Position numbers and translations under genes: made by a program. Of a stretch of 64,000 bases of DNA, positions 32,971 through 43,551 are shown in pieces; within the stretch, counting starts at the first letter, position 1; each line of letters begins with the position of its first letter. Below the pieces are notes generated by a model. It searched no databases. It had not been told where the DNA came from and saw only the letters and a program-made list of their open reading frames with translations. The DNA comes from Brachypterus glaber (lineage: Eukaryota; Arthropoda; Insecta; Coleoptera; Kateretidae), in contig OY294048.1 in NCBI GenBank assembly GCA_958510825.1, positions 38,343,026 through 38,407,025 of the forward strand, written 5' to 3'.

Positions 32971-33090
32971 ACACGGGCAAAAAGTTAAATTTCGATTTCG
33001 TAGGTTTATTACCATCGGGCCGGACCGATCCGCCGGCCCACGGCTTCTAAAAACCTTCTCAATCGAAAAACTTAACTTTTTGCCCTTGTA
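32971..33090. mobile_element. Small foldback element with GC-rich loop
   Basis: Arms 'acacgggcaaaaagttaaat' and the complement ending 'aactttttgcccttgt' enclose a loop rich in GGCCGG words ('gggccggaccgatccgccgg'). It has the same design as 6701. Confidence 0.6.
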
Positions 33091-33294
33091 TCGTAAATAA
33101 CTATTATTTCGACACCAAAAGTAGAAAAGAACCTCTTTTCGACACTATTTTTCTTTTTGATTTCAAAGGCTGGTAGCACTGATTAACTAAATTAATTAAT
33201 GGCCACCTTAGCGAATATCGCAAACTTGAAAAAAAAATGGTTCACATAGAAGATGTTAGTTAAATCTTTTTTAATGAAATATATAGCACTGGAT

Positions 33295-34110
33295 CATAGA
33301 CAAAATAAACAAATAGATTGATTTTTGACCGTCTGCGCATACTTCTGCGTCCCGACTAAATGCGTCCTCCATTTTGATTCCAATTCTCCAACATAAAGTA
33401 AAAAAATATATATTTTATGTTGGTAACACTGTGTTGCGTTAGATAGGAATATTTTCTTTGTTAGAGATGTGTCTTTTCATTTCACTTCAGTAGTCAGTAA
33501 AAGTTTCTTTTTGTCGTGGTTTTGTTGCAACAGTTTATTATATATGTAAAACCTAAATCAATATGCTATACTACACAGATATTTATTTATTTTTACCAGT
33601 AATTTAAATATAAAAATATAATTCTTCGCACACACCTCTAACATATTCGTGCAACAGGTTAACATAACCTAATTTATGTATGTTTTAAGTTTGTTTTCGA
33701 GGTTTTTCTGTTATTTTTTCTTCGCGTTTGGTGTTTTGTGCTAGAAGGGTGAACATTTTATTTTATTATAGACTATATAATAGCGTTTTTAAACTTTAAA
33801 TGTATATTTTATAGTGCTTTTTCACAGAACTAGTAAAGTCTTTGCAATGACGTGTTTTATAAGAAGTTGTAGAAACATAAAACGACTGCTACCTGCAGAC
33901 AGCAGTATCATATTTTTTAGGTAAGTTTGATTTTTTTAATATAACATAAGAAAACATTAAAAAGTAAGGTTATGTCGTTTATTTATTTACATTTTACCCA
34001 CTAATTTAAATTTCCCGGCTGATTTCTGACGTAACTTCCGATCAAAATGGAGGACTCGTAAATTTGTATAGAACCTTAAGATGACAGCTCATCTATGTTC
34101 TTTGTCTATG
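33295..34110 (+). mobile_element. P-superfamily-like non-autonomous element, 816 bp
   Basis: The ends are CATAGACAAA and its exact complement TTTGTCTATG. The 8-bp TSD CACTGGAT is exact (33287-33294 and 34111-34118). A subterminal inverted pair, TCCTCCATTTTGAT, sits about 68 bp inside the left end and, inverted, about 57 bp inside the right end, comparable to the internal inverted repeats of P elements. The interior carries a THAP-like first exon with a splice donor. CA-starting ends, an 8-bp TSD and a THAP exon together point to the P superfamily. The catalytic part is absent, so this is a deletion derivative. Confidence 0.8.
33847..33920 (+). CDS. THAP-like zinc-finger exon 1 of a P-like transposase (partial)
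   Basis: The exon starts with ATG at 33847 and encodes MTCFIRSCRNIKRLL and onward to SSIIFF. It stops in phase 2 at a strong donor, AG|GTAAGT, at 33920/33921. The spacing C-x4-C with a following RN, and hydrophobic FF near residue 24, match the first half of a THAP C2CH domain, the DNA-binding N-terminus of P transposases. The second Cys, His, and the rest of the transposase would lie in later exons. None is recognisable before 34110. A host THAP gene is less likely because the exon sits within a TIR/TSD-bounded element. Confidence 0.72.
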
Positions 34111-34250
34111 CACTGGATAGACAGGTTTGTTAGGGTAGTGTACACAATACACTGCGGAACCACTCAAACTACCAACCCTAATAAACCTACCTATGCTCTA
34201 ATGAGGTAATAAGAGGATACATTTTGAAAATCAATATTAAAATAGTAGGT

Positions 34251-34660
34251 ATATTATTCAACGAGAGTATAATAATTGCCATTAATCATTAAGGGCGATT
34301 TTCGCCTGTCGCCAGTCGGCTCGTGTCGAAATCACCCGAATAATTAATAGCTATTATATTAAACTTTATCAACGGCCGTTTTAAAGTTTAAACGGTTTAT
34401 TTTTACAGACCCGTGATTAATAGGCCTATTAATCACGGCCGTGGATAATAGTATATTATTCAATGAGCGTATAATAATTGCTATTAATCAATGAGGGTGA
34501 ATTTTGGGACACGAGCCGAAAGGTGAGTGACCTAATCACCCGAATGATTAATAGCTATTATACGCGAGTAGAATACTATACTTTATCCATGGTCGTTTTA
34601 AATTTTAAACGATTTATTTTTATTGACCCGTGATAATAGGCCTATTAATCACGGGCGTGG
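34251..34660 (+). repeat. 202-bp direct repeat, two units
   Basis: Unit 1 starts at 34251 and unit 2 at 34453 ('atattattcaa.gag.gtataataattg'). Each ends with the palindrome 'gattaataggcctattaatc'. An inverted third unit is at 38841. Confidence 0.75.
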
Positions 34661-34808
34661 ATAAATTTAATTTTTAGATTTGTAAAGGATGATTTGTTTA
34701 ATTTTTTAATAATATATTGTTAATTATTTTAACTAATCAAAAGTATTGTTTTTGTTTTTTTTAACACTTGTTAACCTGGCTAGTGTTTAAGTAATGAGCA
34801 TTTAAATA

Positions 34809-34912
34809 ATAGTATATTAAAGTACTAGTTTCATAACATACGTTTTTAGCGCACGAGTACAAGTTTAGAAAACTTGCCGCTTGCGGCGAGTTTTCTAAAG
34901 TACTAGTGCTCA
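34809..34912. mobile_element. FB-1 fragment (centre and one arm)
   Basis: It runs from 'agtatattaaagtactagtt' to 'ttttctaaagtactagtgc', covering the core of FB-1 with 'ttgccgcttgcggcgag' at its centre. Both outer ends are missing. Confidence 0.65.
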
Positions 34913-35252
34913 TTCTTTAAAACACATTGTATCTGTTTTTATGAAATAAAGATTTATTCTATTCCAATCCATTGTCTTCCTCTATAATTTTTTTAATTAC
35001 TTTTATTGAAAGCCCTTGTAAATTGTACACAAACCCCTTTCCATTTAAAAAAATGAGCTCAATTTCCAAATACATACCAGAAAATTATTTGGGTTATGTT
35101 ATTTACGTTTTCCAGATTTCAAGTTGATATCTTAAGCCATTCAAAAGTTAAAGGGGGCGGACTTTAGACACGCACTGTATAGCTTTAGCAGAAATCCGAT
35201 TAAAATATATTTATACCTATTTTCTTGAAGGCTGCGATTTGATTTGACTACC
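34913..35252. other. No gene seen
   Basis: A block near 35112-35165 ('caagttgatatcttaagcca') recurs in inverted orientation near 45825-45870. No coding sense. Confidence 0.4.
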
Positions 35253-35505
35253 CCCCGCCCCTTAGGGGATGGAATTGGAAAAATCTTATTATCAAATTCA
35301 CTTTTGTCGTCCCCAAAAACCCCTATATACCAATTTTGACGAATATATTGAAAATATTTACCCCCTCACCCCCGTGGGGGTGGAGTTTTTATTTTTTTAT
35401 TATCATATTCAATTTGAGCGACCACAAAAACCCCTATATAGCAGTTTTCAAAGTTTTGTAAGAAATTATTGTTTTTATCCCATTTGCCCCCTTTGCCCCA
35501 CTCCA
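35253..35505 (+). repeat. Two-unit direct repeat of about 125 bp
   Basis: Units share 'ttattatcaaattcactttt'-like text, 'aaaaacccctatata' and 'cccc.tgggggtggag'. A 99-codon ORF spans both units and simply repeats its own sequence; I do not call it a gene. Confidence 0.6.
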
Positions 35506-35566
35506 ATGTTTACCAAAAACAATCCCGAGCGAGAAGTTTTGTTAACATACCTGTATGCCAAATTTT

Positions 35567-35905
35567 AAGTCTATAGCTTAAAGCGTTCTTAAGTTATCGT
35601 GGATACAAGATTTCCCGGACAGAACGACCGATCGACAATTTTTTTTTGCTTGAAATTGATTTATATTGACATAAAACGTCACAAAACGCAAAAATACGCA
35701 AAAAAAAATTGAAATTTTTTGCACGAATACAAGGCTTTTAAGTCTATAGCTTAAAGCGTTCTTAAGTTATCGTGGATACATAATTTCCCGGACAGAACGA
35801 CCGATAATTTTTTTTTGCTCGAAATTGATTTATATCGACATAAAACGTCACAAAATACGCAATTTTTTTTTTTTAATTTTTGCACGAATACACGGCTTTC
35901 CGAAA
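35567..35905 (+). repeat. Two-unit direct repeat, period 173 bp
   Basis: Both units begin AAGTCTATAGCTTAAAGCGT (35567 and 35740) and end in 'gcacgaatac.cggcttt'. A related block is at 432-515 in inverse orientation. Confidence 0.75.
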
Positions 35906-36271
35906 TTTTGAAAATTTTTAAAATGGGAAAGCAAAAATAATGAATTGGTTAATTCTGATATGCAAGGAAAACAGGCCTAATTTTAAAATTATAATATGTA
36001 ATTCTTATTATTTGTGAAGTTTATAAGGCTATAGCCGGTGGAGGCTAGCGCCACCACTGGTGTGACGACTTTCGAAGGTTTTGCAAATGCGGTTCGCATT
36101 TTGTGAATATTAGGTATAAATGAAGAGTATGTGTTTCATAAAGGGTTAAAAGCCATTGACTTGATTTTTTAAGAGGGACAAAACTGTATCTCCGGTAAAA
36201 ATTCTCAAGGTCAAACCGATGCAAAAATCGAGACGGCTCGCGCGTTTTGTCAATTTTACATAATGGACAGT

Positions 36272-36612
36272 TTTGCACACGTGCTTTGGTTCAAAAGCAA
36301 CGAACTAATAACTCTTCTCTCTAGAATAGGCATTTCATTTGTTGTAAAAACTGATAAAAACGTAGCCAACATATACATTCCTCTGTCTTACTCGCGCAGC
36401 TTTGTTCTAACAGAGACAACAATAACAGTTACTGGTTATTGTTATTGTTCAGGAATGAATATACCTACTATTTGTTTACAAACAAACCGAGATGTTGGCG
36501 ATAATTTATATTAACGGTATGCGTATTCTAGAGAGAAGAGTTATTAGTTCGTTGTTCAAAAGTTTTTGCGAAAAAAAGTCACCTACACCGTCCGAAGTCA
36601 CCTCGGTTGACG
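36272..36612. mobile_element. Relic of the 56769 palindrome, split by a hAT insertion
   Basis: 'gcacacgtgctttggttc' at 36274-36291 and 'gcgaaaaaaagtcacc' to 'cgaagtcacctcgg' at 36567-36607 match the right arm of the 56769 element. The 36298-36554 element interrupts it exactly. Confidence 0.7.
36298..36554. mobile_element. hAT-like MITE with CAACGAACTAATAACTC ends
   Basis: A 257-bp element with TIRs of about 28 bp (CAACGAACTAATAACTCTTC and complement). The 8-bp TSD TTCAAAAG is exact (36290-36297, 36555-36562). It includes an inner palindrome, 'caataacagttactggttattgtt'. A truncated inverted relative is at 10203-10432. The 83-codon ORF here is not recognisable. Confidence 0.85.
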
Positions 36613-36712
36613 GTATTATGTATAGCTTTATTATAAATTTATTTTATATTATTATATTTCATAAGTTTTAGTTTTAATTATTCTGATATTATTATGTATT
36701 TTTTTTACCTAA

Positions 36713-36858
36713 AGACCTATCCAGAAGCTTGCATAAGAAGATAAAACATAAGAATGCGGTGCCGTGATTGGCTTACAAGATACATGGCGGTTCATCAAGC
36801 CAATCAGGGCATCGCATTTTTATGTATTACGTTCTTATGCGAGATTGTGGATATGCCT
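36713..36858. mobile_element. FB-2 palindromic MITE, copy 3
   Basis: The ends are AGACCTATCCAGAAGC (diverged) and GGATATGCCT. TAA flanks both sides (36710-36712, 36859-36861). The core 'gcggtgccgtgattggctta' pairs with its complement. Confidence 0.75.
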
Positions 36859-36861
36859 TAA

Positions 36862-37670
36862 CACGTACAAATGTTTATACATTTCTGGGTTTCTAGCATA
36901 TTTATTGCACCTTATACCTAAGTACTTGTAAATTTTTTTGTTTGGCAATAAATATTATTTTTATTAATAGGGTGACCCAAAATTTTAAGTTAAAAAAGTC
37001 CAAATTTGTTCATTGGGTTAAGAGTATCATCCCTGAATTTTTTCATCATTTTTGAAAAAAATCTAAAGGTCGCTCACATCCATTTTTTAAAAAATTGTTT
37101 CTTAAGCTTTTTTATTTGATATTTAGATCAAGTAAGAGTCATATTACCCATTTTATGTATAAAACGCATGACCCCGTATGAAACTTGTACTCTTCAAATG
37201 TTGTGTATTACCTTGTTTTAAAAGTAGAGGGGCTAATAAAACTTTCTTGAGGTTGGCTTTGAAGACTCGAGCATGTTTTAAGAAGGGCTCTGGGAAACAA
37301 AATACATAAACCACGTTTATCTAGTATTAAGAAAATCGACTTTAAAGGTTTTAGTTAAAACAGAATATATATATTTTTTTCAGGGACGATTTCAGTAAAT
37401 AATTATGTGACAGGTAAGTATCATCATCTAAATCAAAATTCTCGAAGGAACAAGCATATTTGATTTTGTGTGGCCTAGTATCTTTGTTAAAAGTAAATAA
37501 ACTAAATATTTCAATTGGGGAAGAAGCACAGTGTCGCCATATCTCATTGTTATTATATACTTCTCGCAGCTTCACAGCAGTGGGGTATTATAAGTTTACT
37601 TCGGACCCCGAAGAAAGAACAATTGTATCCAAAACATTAAAAAAAATTATTTGTAACAAAGTGCGTTATA
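36862..37670. other. No gene seen
   Basis: No coding exon or repeat boundary that I can support. Confidence 0.4.
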
Positions 37671-38046
37671 CACGGTGTATTTAAAATAGGTACGAAATTT
37701 TAAGGCGTAAATTTACATAAAAAAATATGACAAAAAGTTCCAAAAACATACGTCTAAAAAAGCCACATAAGCCCCTTTGAAAGTAGCTAAAAAAATCGAT
37801 TTTTATTTGATAACTCAAGAACCCTTCGAGATATAGCAACGAAGTTTTACACGAGAACTAATATTAATAAGGCCCGTCTTCGTATGTTATTTTCCTGTAT
37901 TTTAACCAGGGATGTGCAAAACGGGGAGGGAGGCTTATCAGTTTTTTATCCCAAACTTTTTTCTGCGTAACTTTTCTGTAATTTTATTTATGGAATATGA
38001 TTCCTCGGGTCAAAATACATAAAAAAGGTACTCTTGTTGTAATACA
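37671..38046 (+). mobile_element. Single arm of the 13605 palindrome family
   Basis: It starts CACGGTGTATTTAAAATAGG after TA (37669-37670) and follows the left arm of 13605-14050 for about 375 bp ('ttatcagttttttatcccaa', 'aaaaaaggtactcttgttgt'). The second arm is missing. Confidence 0.7.
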
Positions 38047-38840
38047 AATTTTAGTAAATACACGGTGTTTGCAGTCTAATGACATATTATAAAGGGGATT
38101 ATTCTACATCAAAAAAGATTATTTCATATTGAGACAATAGTCAATTTTTTGTGGTAACGCCGGTTAACCAGTATGTTACTCTTTCTCTGTTTAATTGATG
38201 AGTTAAAAAGAGAGAGAAATTTATATTCTATTCTATTCTATTCCACAAAAAATCGGCAATTATGAGTGGCTCAATTTAACTCAATTAACTGTCACTTTTA
38301 ACTAATCATGTTTCTGGGTCCATAAAAAATGGCAGATATCTGAGTGAAATTTTTCGAAATGAGGTAAAAAAAAACATATACAAAAATGCTCAAAAGGAAT
38401 AAAATAAAATAAATCTTCTGTGATAACCTGCAAAAAACTCTATTATCTTTAAAAATAAAAATTCATGCAATAGAAGGTTAAATTTCGTTCTAGATTATAA
38501 ACTTGATATAAGTAAGACCAGTATTAAAATAATAACCTTGAGCAAAAAATAAATTAATAATATTTAGTAATAATGCACAATTAAAAGTGATACGAAAAAA
38601 GTAAATTGGCAACTGATAAATACCCTGACCTTTCCAATAATTTAAATTTGATTTATACGAAACTAAAAAAACATACAAAAGCTAAATGTTTATTTCAAAA
38701 GCCTAACACGCTGATCCTGAACAGACTTGCCAACACAAACCAATAGTTAATCCTTTTAGAAGGACTATACATTAACTGTATAATTTATAAATCAACACTA
38801 AAATCTGAGGTGTTCGGTTTCGGAAGATAATGGACTTTAA
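38047..38840. other. No gene seen
   Basis: A 'tattctattctattcta' run at 38223 is the only clear structure. Confidence 0.4.
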
Positions 38841-39055
38841 CCACGGCCGTGATTAATAGGCCTATTAATCACGGGTCTGTAAAAATAAACCGTTCAAACT
38901 TCAAAACAGCCGTGGATAAAGTATAGTATTCTACTCGTGTATAATTGATATTAATCATTCGGGTGATTAGGCCACTCGCCTATCGGATCGTGTCCCAAAA
39001 TACATCCTCACTGATTAATAGCAAATATTATACACTCATTAAATAATATACTATT
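38841..39055 (-). repeat. 202-bp repeat, inverted third unit
   Basis: Reverse complement of the 34251/34453 units, beginning with the palindrome 'gattaataggcctattaatc' and ending 'attaaataatatactatta'. Confidence 0.7.
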
Positions 39056-39767
39056 ATTCCTCAAAAATGGCTATAGTGACATAATAGTTCTTTATTTTAT
39101 AGTGTTTTAGCTTCTTCTTCTTCCATTCAGTTTTATGGTCTTAGCTACTAAGGCTATCCGACCAACCAATCTCAAATTCCAATTTCTAATTAAAACATAG
39201 GATCTGCTATTATGCAGGTCTGGGATGTCCCATTCCTATGTTTTGTCTTTTTACTTCTAACCTATGTAGATTGTATTATAATCGTTTAAAAAATCTTTCT
39301 CAACATAACCTTAAATAAAAAACGTGGACAATACAAATCAAATCACCAAGCTCAAAGTCCAATTAAAATCAATACATTACATCTATACTTTCATAACAAA
39401 CGTATTTTAACATTCACTAGCCATGGCAACACGAATTAAACGAATTAAAAACCGCCGTAGACTTGTTGCTCGTTTCGCGAACGAAAAGCAACTCCAGTGT
39501 TTTAGCATATTCTATATATATTTTGATCAGATAATTTAAATCCATTTACAAAAATAGTCTACTGATTTCTATTTCGGAGAAAAGTATCATTGAGGCTTTT
39601 TGCAACTTTTGTTCTTAAAAAATATGCAGATTAGTTTATTTCTTTCTGACAAACACATAAATAGTGCATCAAATCTAAATTAGGGAAAAATAGTTTTTTA
39701 GGGTAGATTATTTTCTAAAAAATTGTAGTGCACTGTATTAAATATGTCAGAAAAATAATTCAATAAT
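39056..39767. other. No gene seen
   Basis: Nothing recognisable; 'cttcttcttcttccattcag' at 39112 is low complexity. Confidence 0.4.
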
Positions 39768-39772
39768 AATAA

Positions 39773-39806
<34 letters not shown>
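39768..39806. repeat. (TTA)n microsatellite
   Basis: Pure TTA repeats, about 12 units. Confidence 0.9.
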
Positions 39807-39807
<1 letters not shown>

Positions 39808-39971
39808 ATTATTGTTCTGATACATTATAACAAAAATAACAGTGCATTACATTTTTTTTTTGAAATAAGCTACCAAAAATCATTTAACTGATTTAAATTC
39901 TGTGACTAAAATTCATATACATAGAATAAATCCCATTATCTTCCAAACCGAGGATAGTCGTAACTAGGGGG

Positions 39972-40705
39972 GGGGGGGCGCCGGCCTTAACCGCGCAGCA
40001 AATACCGCGTCGGCCAATACCGCGCGTCCGTCACCGCGCTGTTGTTTAGCGCGCGTGGCCTTTACAGCGCGTGACCTTTACCGCGCCGACCAATACAGCG
40101 CGTGTCATTTACCGCGCATAAAAATAAAATATTTTGGTTTGGTTGTTTTTAGGAATCAATAAAATTAAAGTTTTTTTTATTTATCGACGAAAAGGTTTTT
40201 TCTGTTGGATTTACTTACATGTTTTTTACGGCATTTTTTATATTATTAAATTCTATATTATTTTTAAAATTATATTTAGTATAGTAGTAAAAACGAACGA
40301 ATAATGTTTATTGTAAAGTAAACGAGGAAATTACTTGGCTTTATACAAAAATTACATGTATCGAAAAGAAAGGAATATTAAAGATAAAATAATATGGAAA
40401 TGTACCAAATACGACAGTATAAGATGTACAGGTAGAATACATACAATTAATAATAATGTATTAATGGAAATAGAACATTCACACATAGCAGATACCACAG
40501 AAATTGAGTCCCGTAAAATATTAAATGATGCTAAAAAAAAGCAATAGAAACACTGGAAAATCCGCAAGTAAAGGTTCCGCGCGGTATAGGCCACGCGTGA
40601 TAAACAACATGCGCGGTATTTGTCGGCGCGGTAAAGGGCACGCGCGGTAACGGACGCGCGGTATTGGCCGGCGCGGAATTTTATGCGCGGTAATGACCCC
40701 TACCC
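39972..40705 (+). mobile_element. MULE-like element with ACCGCGC-repeat ends and a FLYWCH exon
   Basis: Two GC-rich arms, 39979-40120 and 40572-40700, face each other in opposite orientation. Each is a series of about 8-10 ACCGCGC/TACCGCGCG words spaced about 12-15 bp apart. The outermost bases are a G-run on the left and, as complement, GGGTAGGGGTCATTACCGCGC on the right. A 9-bp TSD, ACTAGGGGG, occurs at 39963-39971 and 40706-40714. The 9-bp TSD and long subterminal-repeat ends fit Mutator-like elements. The interior is ordinary AT-rich DNA carrying a FLYWCH zinc-finger exon. No MULE transposase core is present, so it is non-autonomous. Confidence 0.7.
40317..40547 (+). CDS. FLYWCH-type zinc-finger exon (partial)
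   Basis: The frame opens after a TAA at 40314 and reads SKRGNYLALYKNYMYRKE, then IIWKCTKYDSIRCTGRIHT, then EIEHSHIADT, ending at a TAG. This has the FLYWCH order: an aromatic patch, W-x-C, C about 8 residues on, then a final H-x-H. FLYWCH fingers bind DNA and are often found at the N-terminus of MULE-derived proteins. There is no ATG before the domain. The upstream 'ttgtaaag' could be a 3' splice site, so this is probably an internal or second exon. It ends 15 residues past the finger, without transposase. Codon content is AT-rich, unlike the GC-rich arms around it. Confidence 0.72.
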   Translation, partial: SKRGNYLALYKNYMYRKERNIKDKIIWKCTKYDSIRCTGRIHTINNNVLMEIEHSHIADTTEIESRKILNDAKKKQ

Positions 40706-40859
40706 ACTAGGGGGAAGCTTAAGGGGGCTTGGCCTCCCACCCCAAATTTTTTTAAGCCCCCCAAAATCAAAATATAATAGTAAGATTACGCATATATTTT
40801 TTACATGTATATATATGTATAAATACGATCCCTACCTCAACCCATTCAGGTTAATGACC

Positions 40860-41000
40860 AAATCATTAGCTGGAAACTGGAATAGTAGATTATCTGGAAC
40901 ATTTGAATCCCTACCAATACGCCTTTAAAAACATGATTAAAACATTTTTAATTAAAAAAGCTTTTTACAACTCTGATGAATTTTTAATTTGTGATTTTGT
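40860..41000 (+). pseudogene. LINE ORF2 C-terminal scrap
   Basis: It reads FESLPIRL, then after a +1 shift KNMIKTFLIKKAFYNSDEF. This lines up with the ending of the 28458 fragment (FKKTIKHFLLQQCFYSIEEF). The 3' UTR probably runs to 'taaagaataaacc' near 41266. Confidence 0.55.
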
Positions 41001-41107
41001 TGACTTATACGTGTTCAACTTTCATTGTTTTTTCTTTTTTGTTATTTTGTTGTATAGTGATCTGCATTAAATACTACTTGTTATATTTATTTATATTATT
41101 TGAACTT

Positions 41108-41157
41108 GTGTCGTCATGTATCTTGTAATGGTTGTTATGCGAGACTCTAGATAGGCC
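41108..41157. mobile_element. FB-2 fragment (right half)
   Basis: 'tgtcgtcatgtatcttgtaa' through 'ttatgcgagactctagatag' matches the right arm of FB-2, followed by TTA. Confidence 0.55.
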
Positions 41158-41160
41158 TTA

Positions 41161-42887
41161 AGTTGTAATTGTAACCTAAAAATTTGACGTTTTCCTTGTG
41201 TTCCATATAATTTAAGTTTGTACAATATGTAGAATATGCTAATTTACTGTGAGTGTATAAAGAATAAACCAAAAAATTACATTTTTCAATACGATACAAA
41301 ATAACATTAAGTATAACCATTTTTTTATGTAACTTTCTCTTCTTTTATTAGCTTTAACGACCGTCAATACAAGCGCCTAATTGCAGCTCTCTGTGCAGGA
41401 GTTTGTTTTGGTTTTTTCTTGGTTTGGACTTTTTTTTAATGAGGGGGCCTTGGTTTACGTTAACGTTGGTTTGGCGTCTGTTTGGTGTTTTTTTTCGTAA
41501 AAAAATTTTTTTTATTTAAAATAACATATTGAAAAACGGTCAGCGCATGCGCAGTTTATCAGAACGCGGCATAAAGAGCTGCACATAAGCGCTCCTCCGT
41601 CAATCATTGTCATAGACAAAAAATGTCAACATTTTATATGTTAAAAGGTACGAGTCACAATATTTTATATGGTAAAAGGTACGAGTCAAGTGCTTTTCAC
41701 CCCTGAAACGAGGAACATGTACTTTTGGCAAGAATTATGTAATCCGTTAATCGAGTTTAATTTTTAGCATCAAGTGTTTTAGTATTATTTATTTATTTAT
41801 TTATTTGCTATCTTAGATATGCCCCGGATTCGATTTTATATATTTTATAGTGATTGTATGGATGATGTGCAGTAAAATTACGAACATGTGATTATATTGC
41901 AGTAAGAAGGGAATTTTATGTTTTTTAATCATTTATAATGCTGCTAAATTTTTATTTGGAAGAAGTTTTTATACGTACAGAATTTTTTATATACTAGCGC
42001 ATGCGCAAATATAATTACAAATTAGAAAAAACTGCCTTGTCAACAACTAACACAACCAACAGCAAACACGAAAAGGGAAGAAGGAAAAGAAAAAGAAAAG
42101 GTCTTACAGAAGACTGAAAATTTTCTATAATCAAAACAGGAGTGGGCATGGTGCCAGACAAGAACCACTCTTGGTGAATTGAATAGCTAGGAGGGATCTG
42201 GCTAATTATCTCACTGAGAAAAGGCAAAAAAAAGGGAAGAAGAAGAAGAAAGGTACGAGTTTTTAACCAACTATACATATATATAGCTTAAAAATGGCGG
42301 GAATTTTAAACTATGATCTTGCATAATTGGACGGACTATAAGATAAATTTAATTTCACTTTACTGAATGTGTAATCATTTGATTTCGTATATAGACGTTT
42401 TATTAAATCCGATTTTCTAAAGACAAGTGTTTACTTTGCAGAATATGGTAGTCCTTTATGAGGTCAGTGCCATTGTTGACTAACTGTACTTGGAGCCCCA
42501 GTCATGCATGGTTCTGGTTTCGCGTCATTATATTCGAGAAACACACAATTCGGCTGTGTCCTGAGAAGGCAGGGCCGTACGCAAAGAAAATCGATGGCGG
42601 CGACCAGGTAATGGTAAAGTTTTAGACTTATTGGTGCAGAAAATTTTTGGTGACCACCTTCAAAATTGAGTATGCCTACTATTTTTTTATAAAATCTAGG
42701 TTCCTACAGCCTAAATTAGGCAAAGGAATTTTTTGACCGAAATATCATAATTACTTTTTTCTTTTTTTTTTGGATTATACATTCAATTACTCTTTTTAAC
42801 ACCCAACGTTATTAATAATGACGTTTAAAAAAAAAATAAGTAATTTCGAGTTATTTAGGAAATAGTGTACATAAGGGAACATCCCTC
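41161..42887. other. No gene seen; possible LINE tail at 41784
   Basis: A (ATTT)n run at 41784-41808 could be the tail of a minus-strand LINE. A short direct repeat 'atgttaaaaggtacgagtca' lies at 41638-41690. The A/G-rich stretch 42040-42260 yields a Phe/Leu-rich minus-strand ORF that I reject. No coding sense otherwise. Confidence 0.35.
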
Positions 42888-43551
42888 CTTCGCCGTCACT
42901 TCCAGGAACCCGGCACTAGTCAGAAGGGCGCTTCAGGAACAGCTGGACGCGATGTCCGATTGGTGCTACTTTTGGAAAGTCAAACTAAATCCCACCAAAA
43001 TTATATTCACACGACGCAGAAAGTTCAGGCTGCCGGAGCCACTGGTCTTGATGGGTGAAGCCATCCCATGGAGCGAAAGTGTAAAGTACCTTGGAATCAC
43101 ACTTGACAAGTCCTTGACATGGGAGAAACATGTCAAAAATAACGCCAATAAAGGTAGGGCGCTGGTCTACCAACTACGCCCCCTACTTTCAGGCCCTACC
43201 AAGAAACTACAAACCAAGGTACTTTGCATTAAACAACTAGTCAGACCAGTACTCCTGTACGCCTGTTCAGTCTGGGGTTACACCGCGCCCAGCTACCTGA
43301 AACGCCTGGAAGCAATCCAAAATCTGGCCATGAGAACGGCGGTTAGAGCCCCGTGGTATGTCCGAAACGAAACCCTGAGGAGAGATCTAAACCTGCCCCC
43401 GGTGGTCGAGTACCTCAGAACCATGGCAGTCTCACAACTGAACAGAGCCCTGAACCATCCCAACAAACTAGTAAGAGCAGCCCTAAACTATGTCCCTGAC
43501 CCAAGACAAGTTTACAGAAGGCCCAAAATCCTTCTGCAAGATCCCCCCTGA
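42888..43551 (+). pseudogene. Jockey-like LINE ORF2, C-terminal part
   Basis: The frame is open from 42865 (a GTG, not ATG), and family sense starts at about FAVTSRNPALVRRAL (42888). In Jockey LINEs this follows directly after the YADD catalytic motif, so the copy is truncated just past the active site. It continues with MSDWCYFWKVKLNPTK, VKYLGITLDKSLTWEKHV, YACSVWGYTAPSYLKRLE and LRRDLNLPPVVEYL, ending PKILLQDPP and stop. There are no internal stops in 220 codons, and the GC content is clearly higher than the surroundings, suggesting a fairly recent insertion. Confidence 0.88.

Noticed and set aside
35269..35568. 99-codon ORF
   Set aside because: It spans a two-unit DNA repeat and repeats itself; no family signature and no gene context.
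42015..42278. Phe/Leu-rich minus-strand ORF resembling a membrane protein
   Set aside because: The coding strand is a T/C-rich tract opposite an A/G-rich stretch; hydrophobicity is a composition effect.
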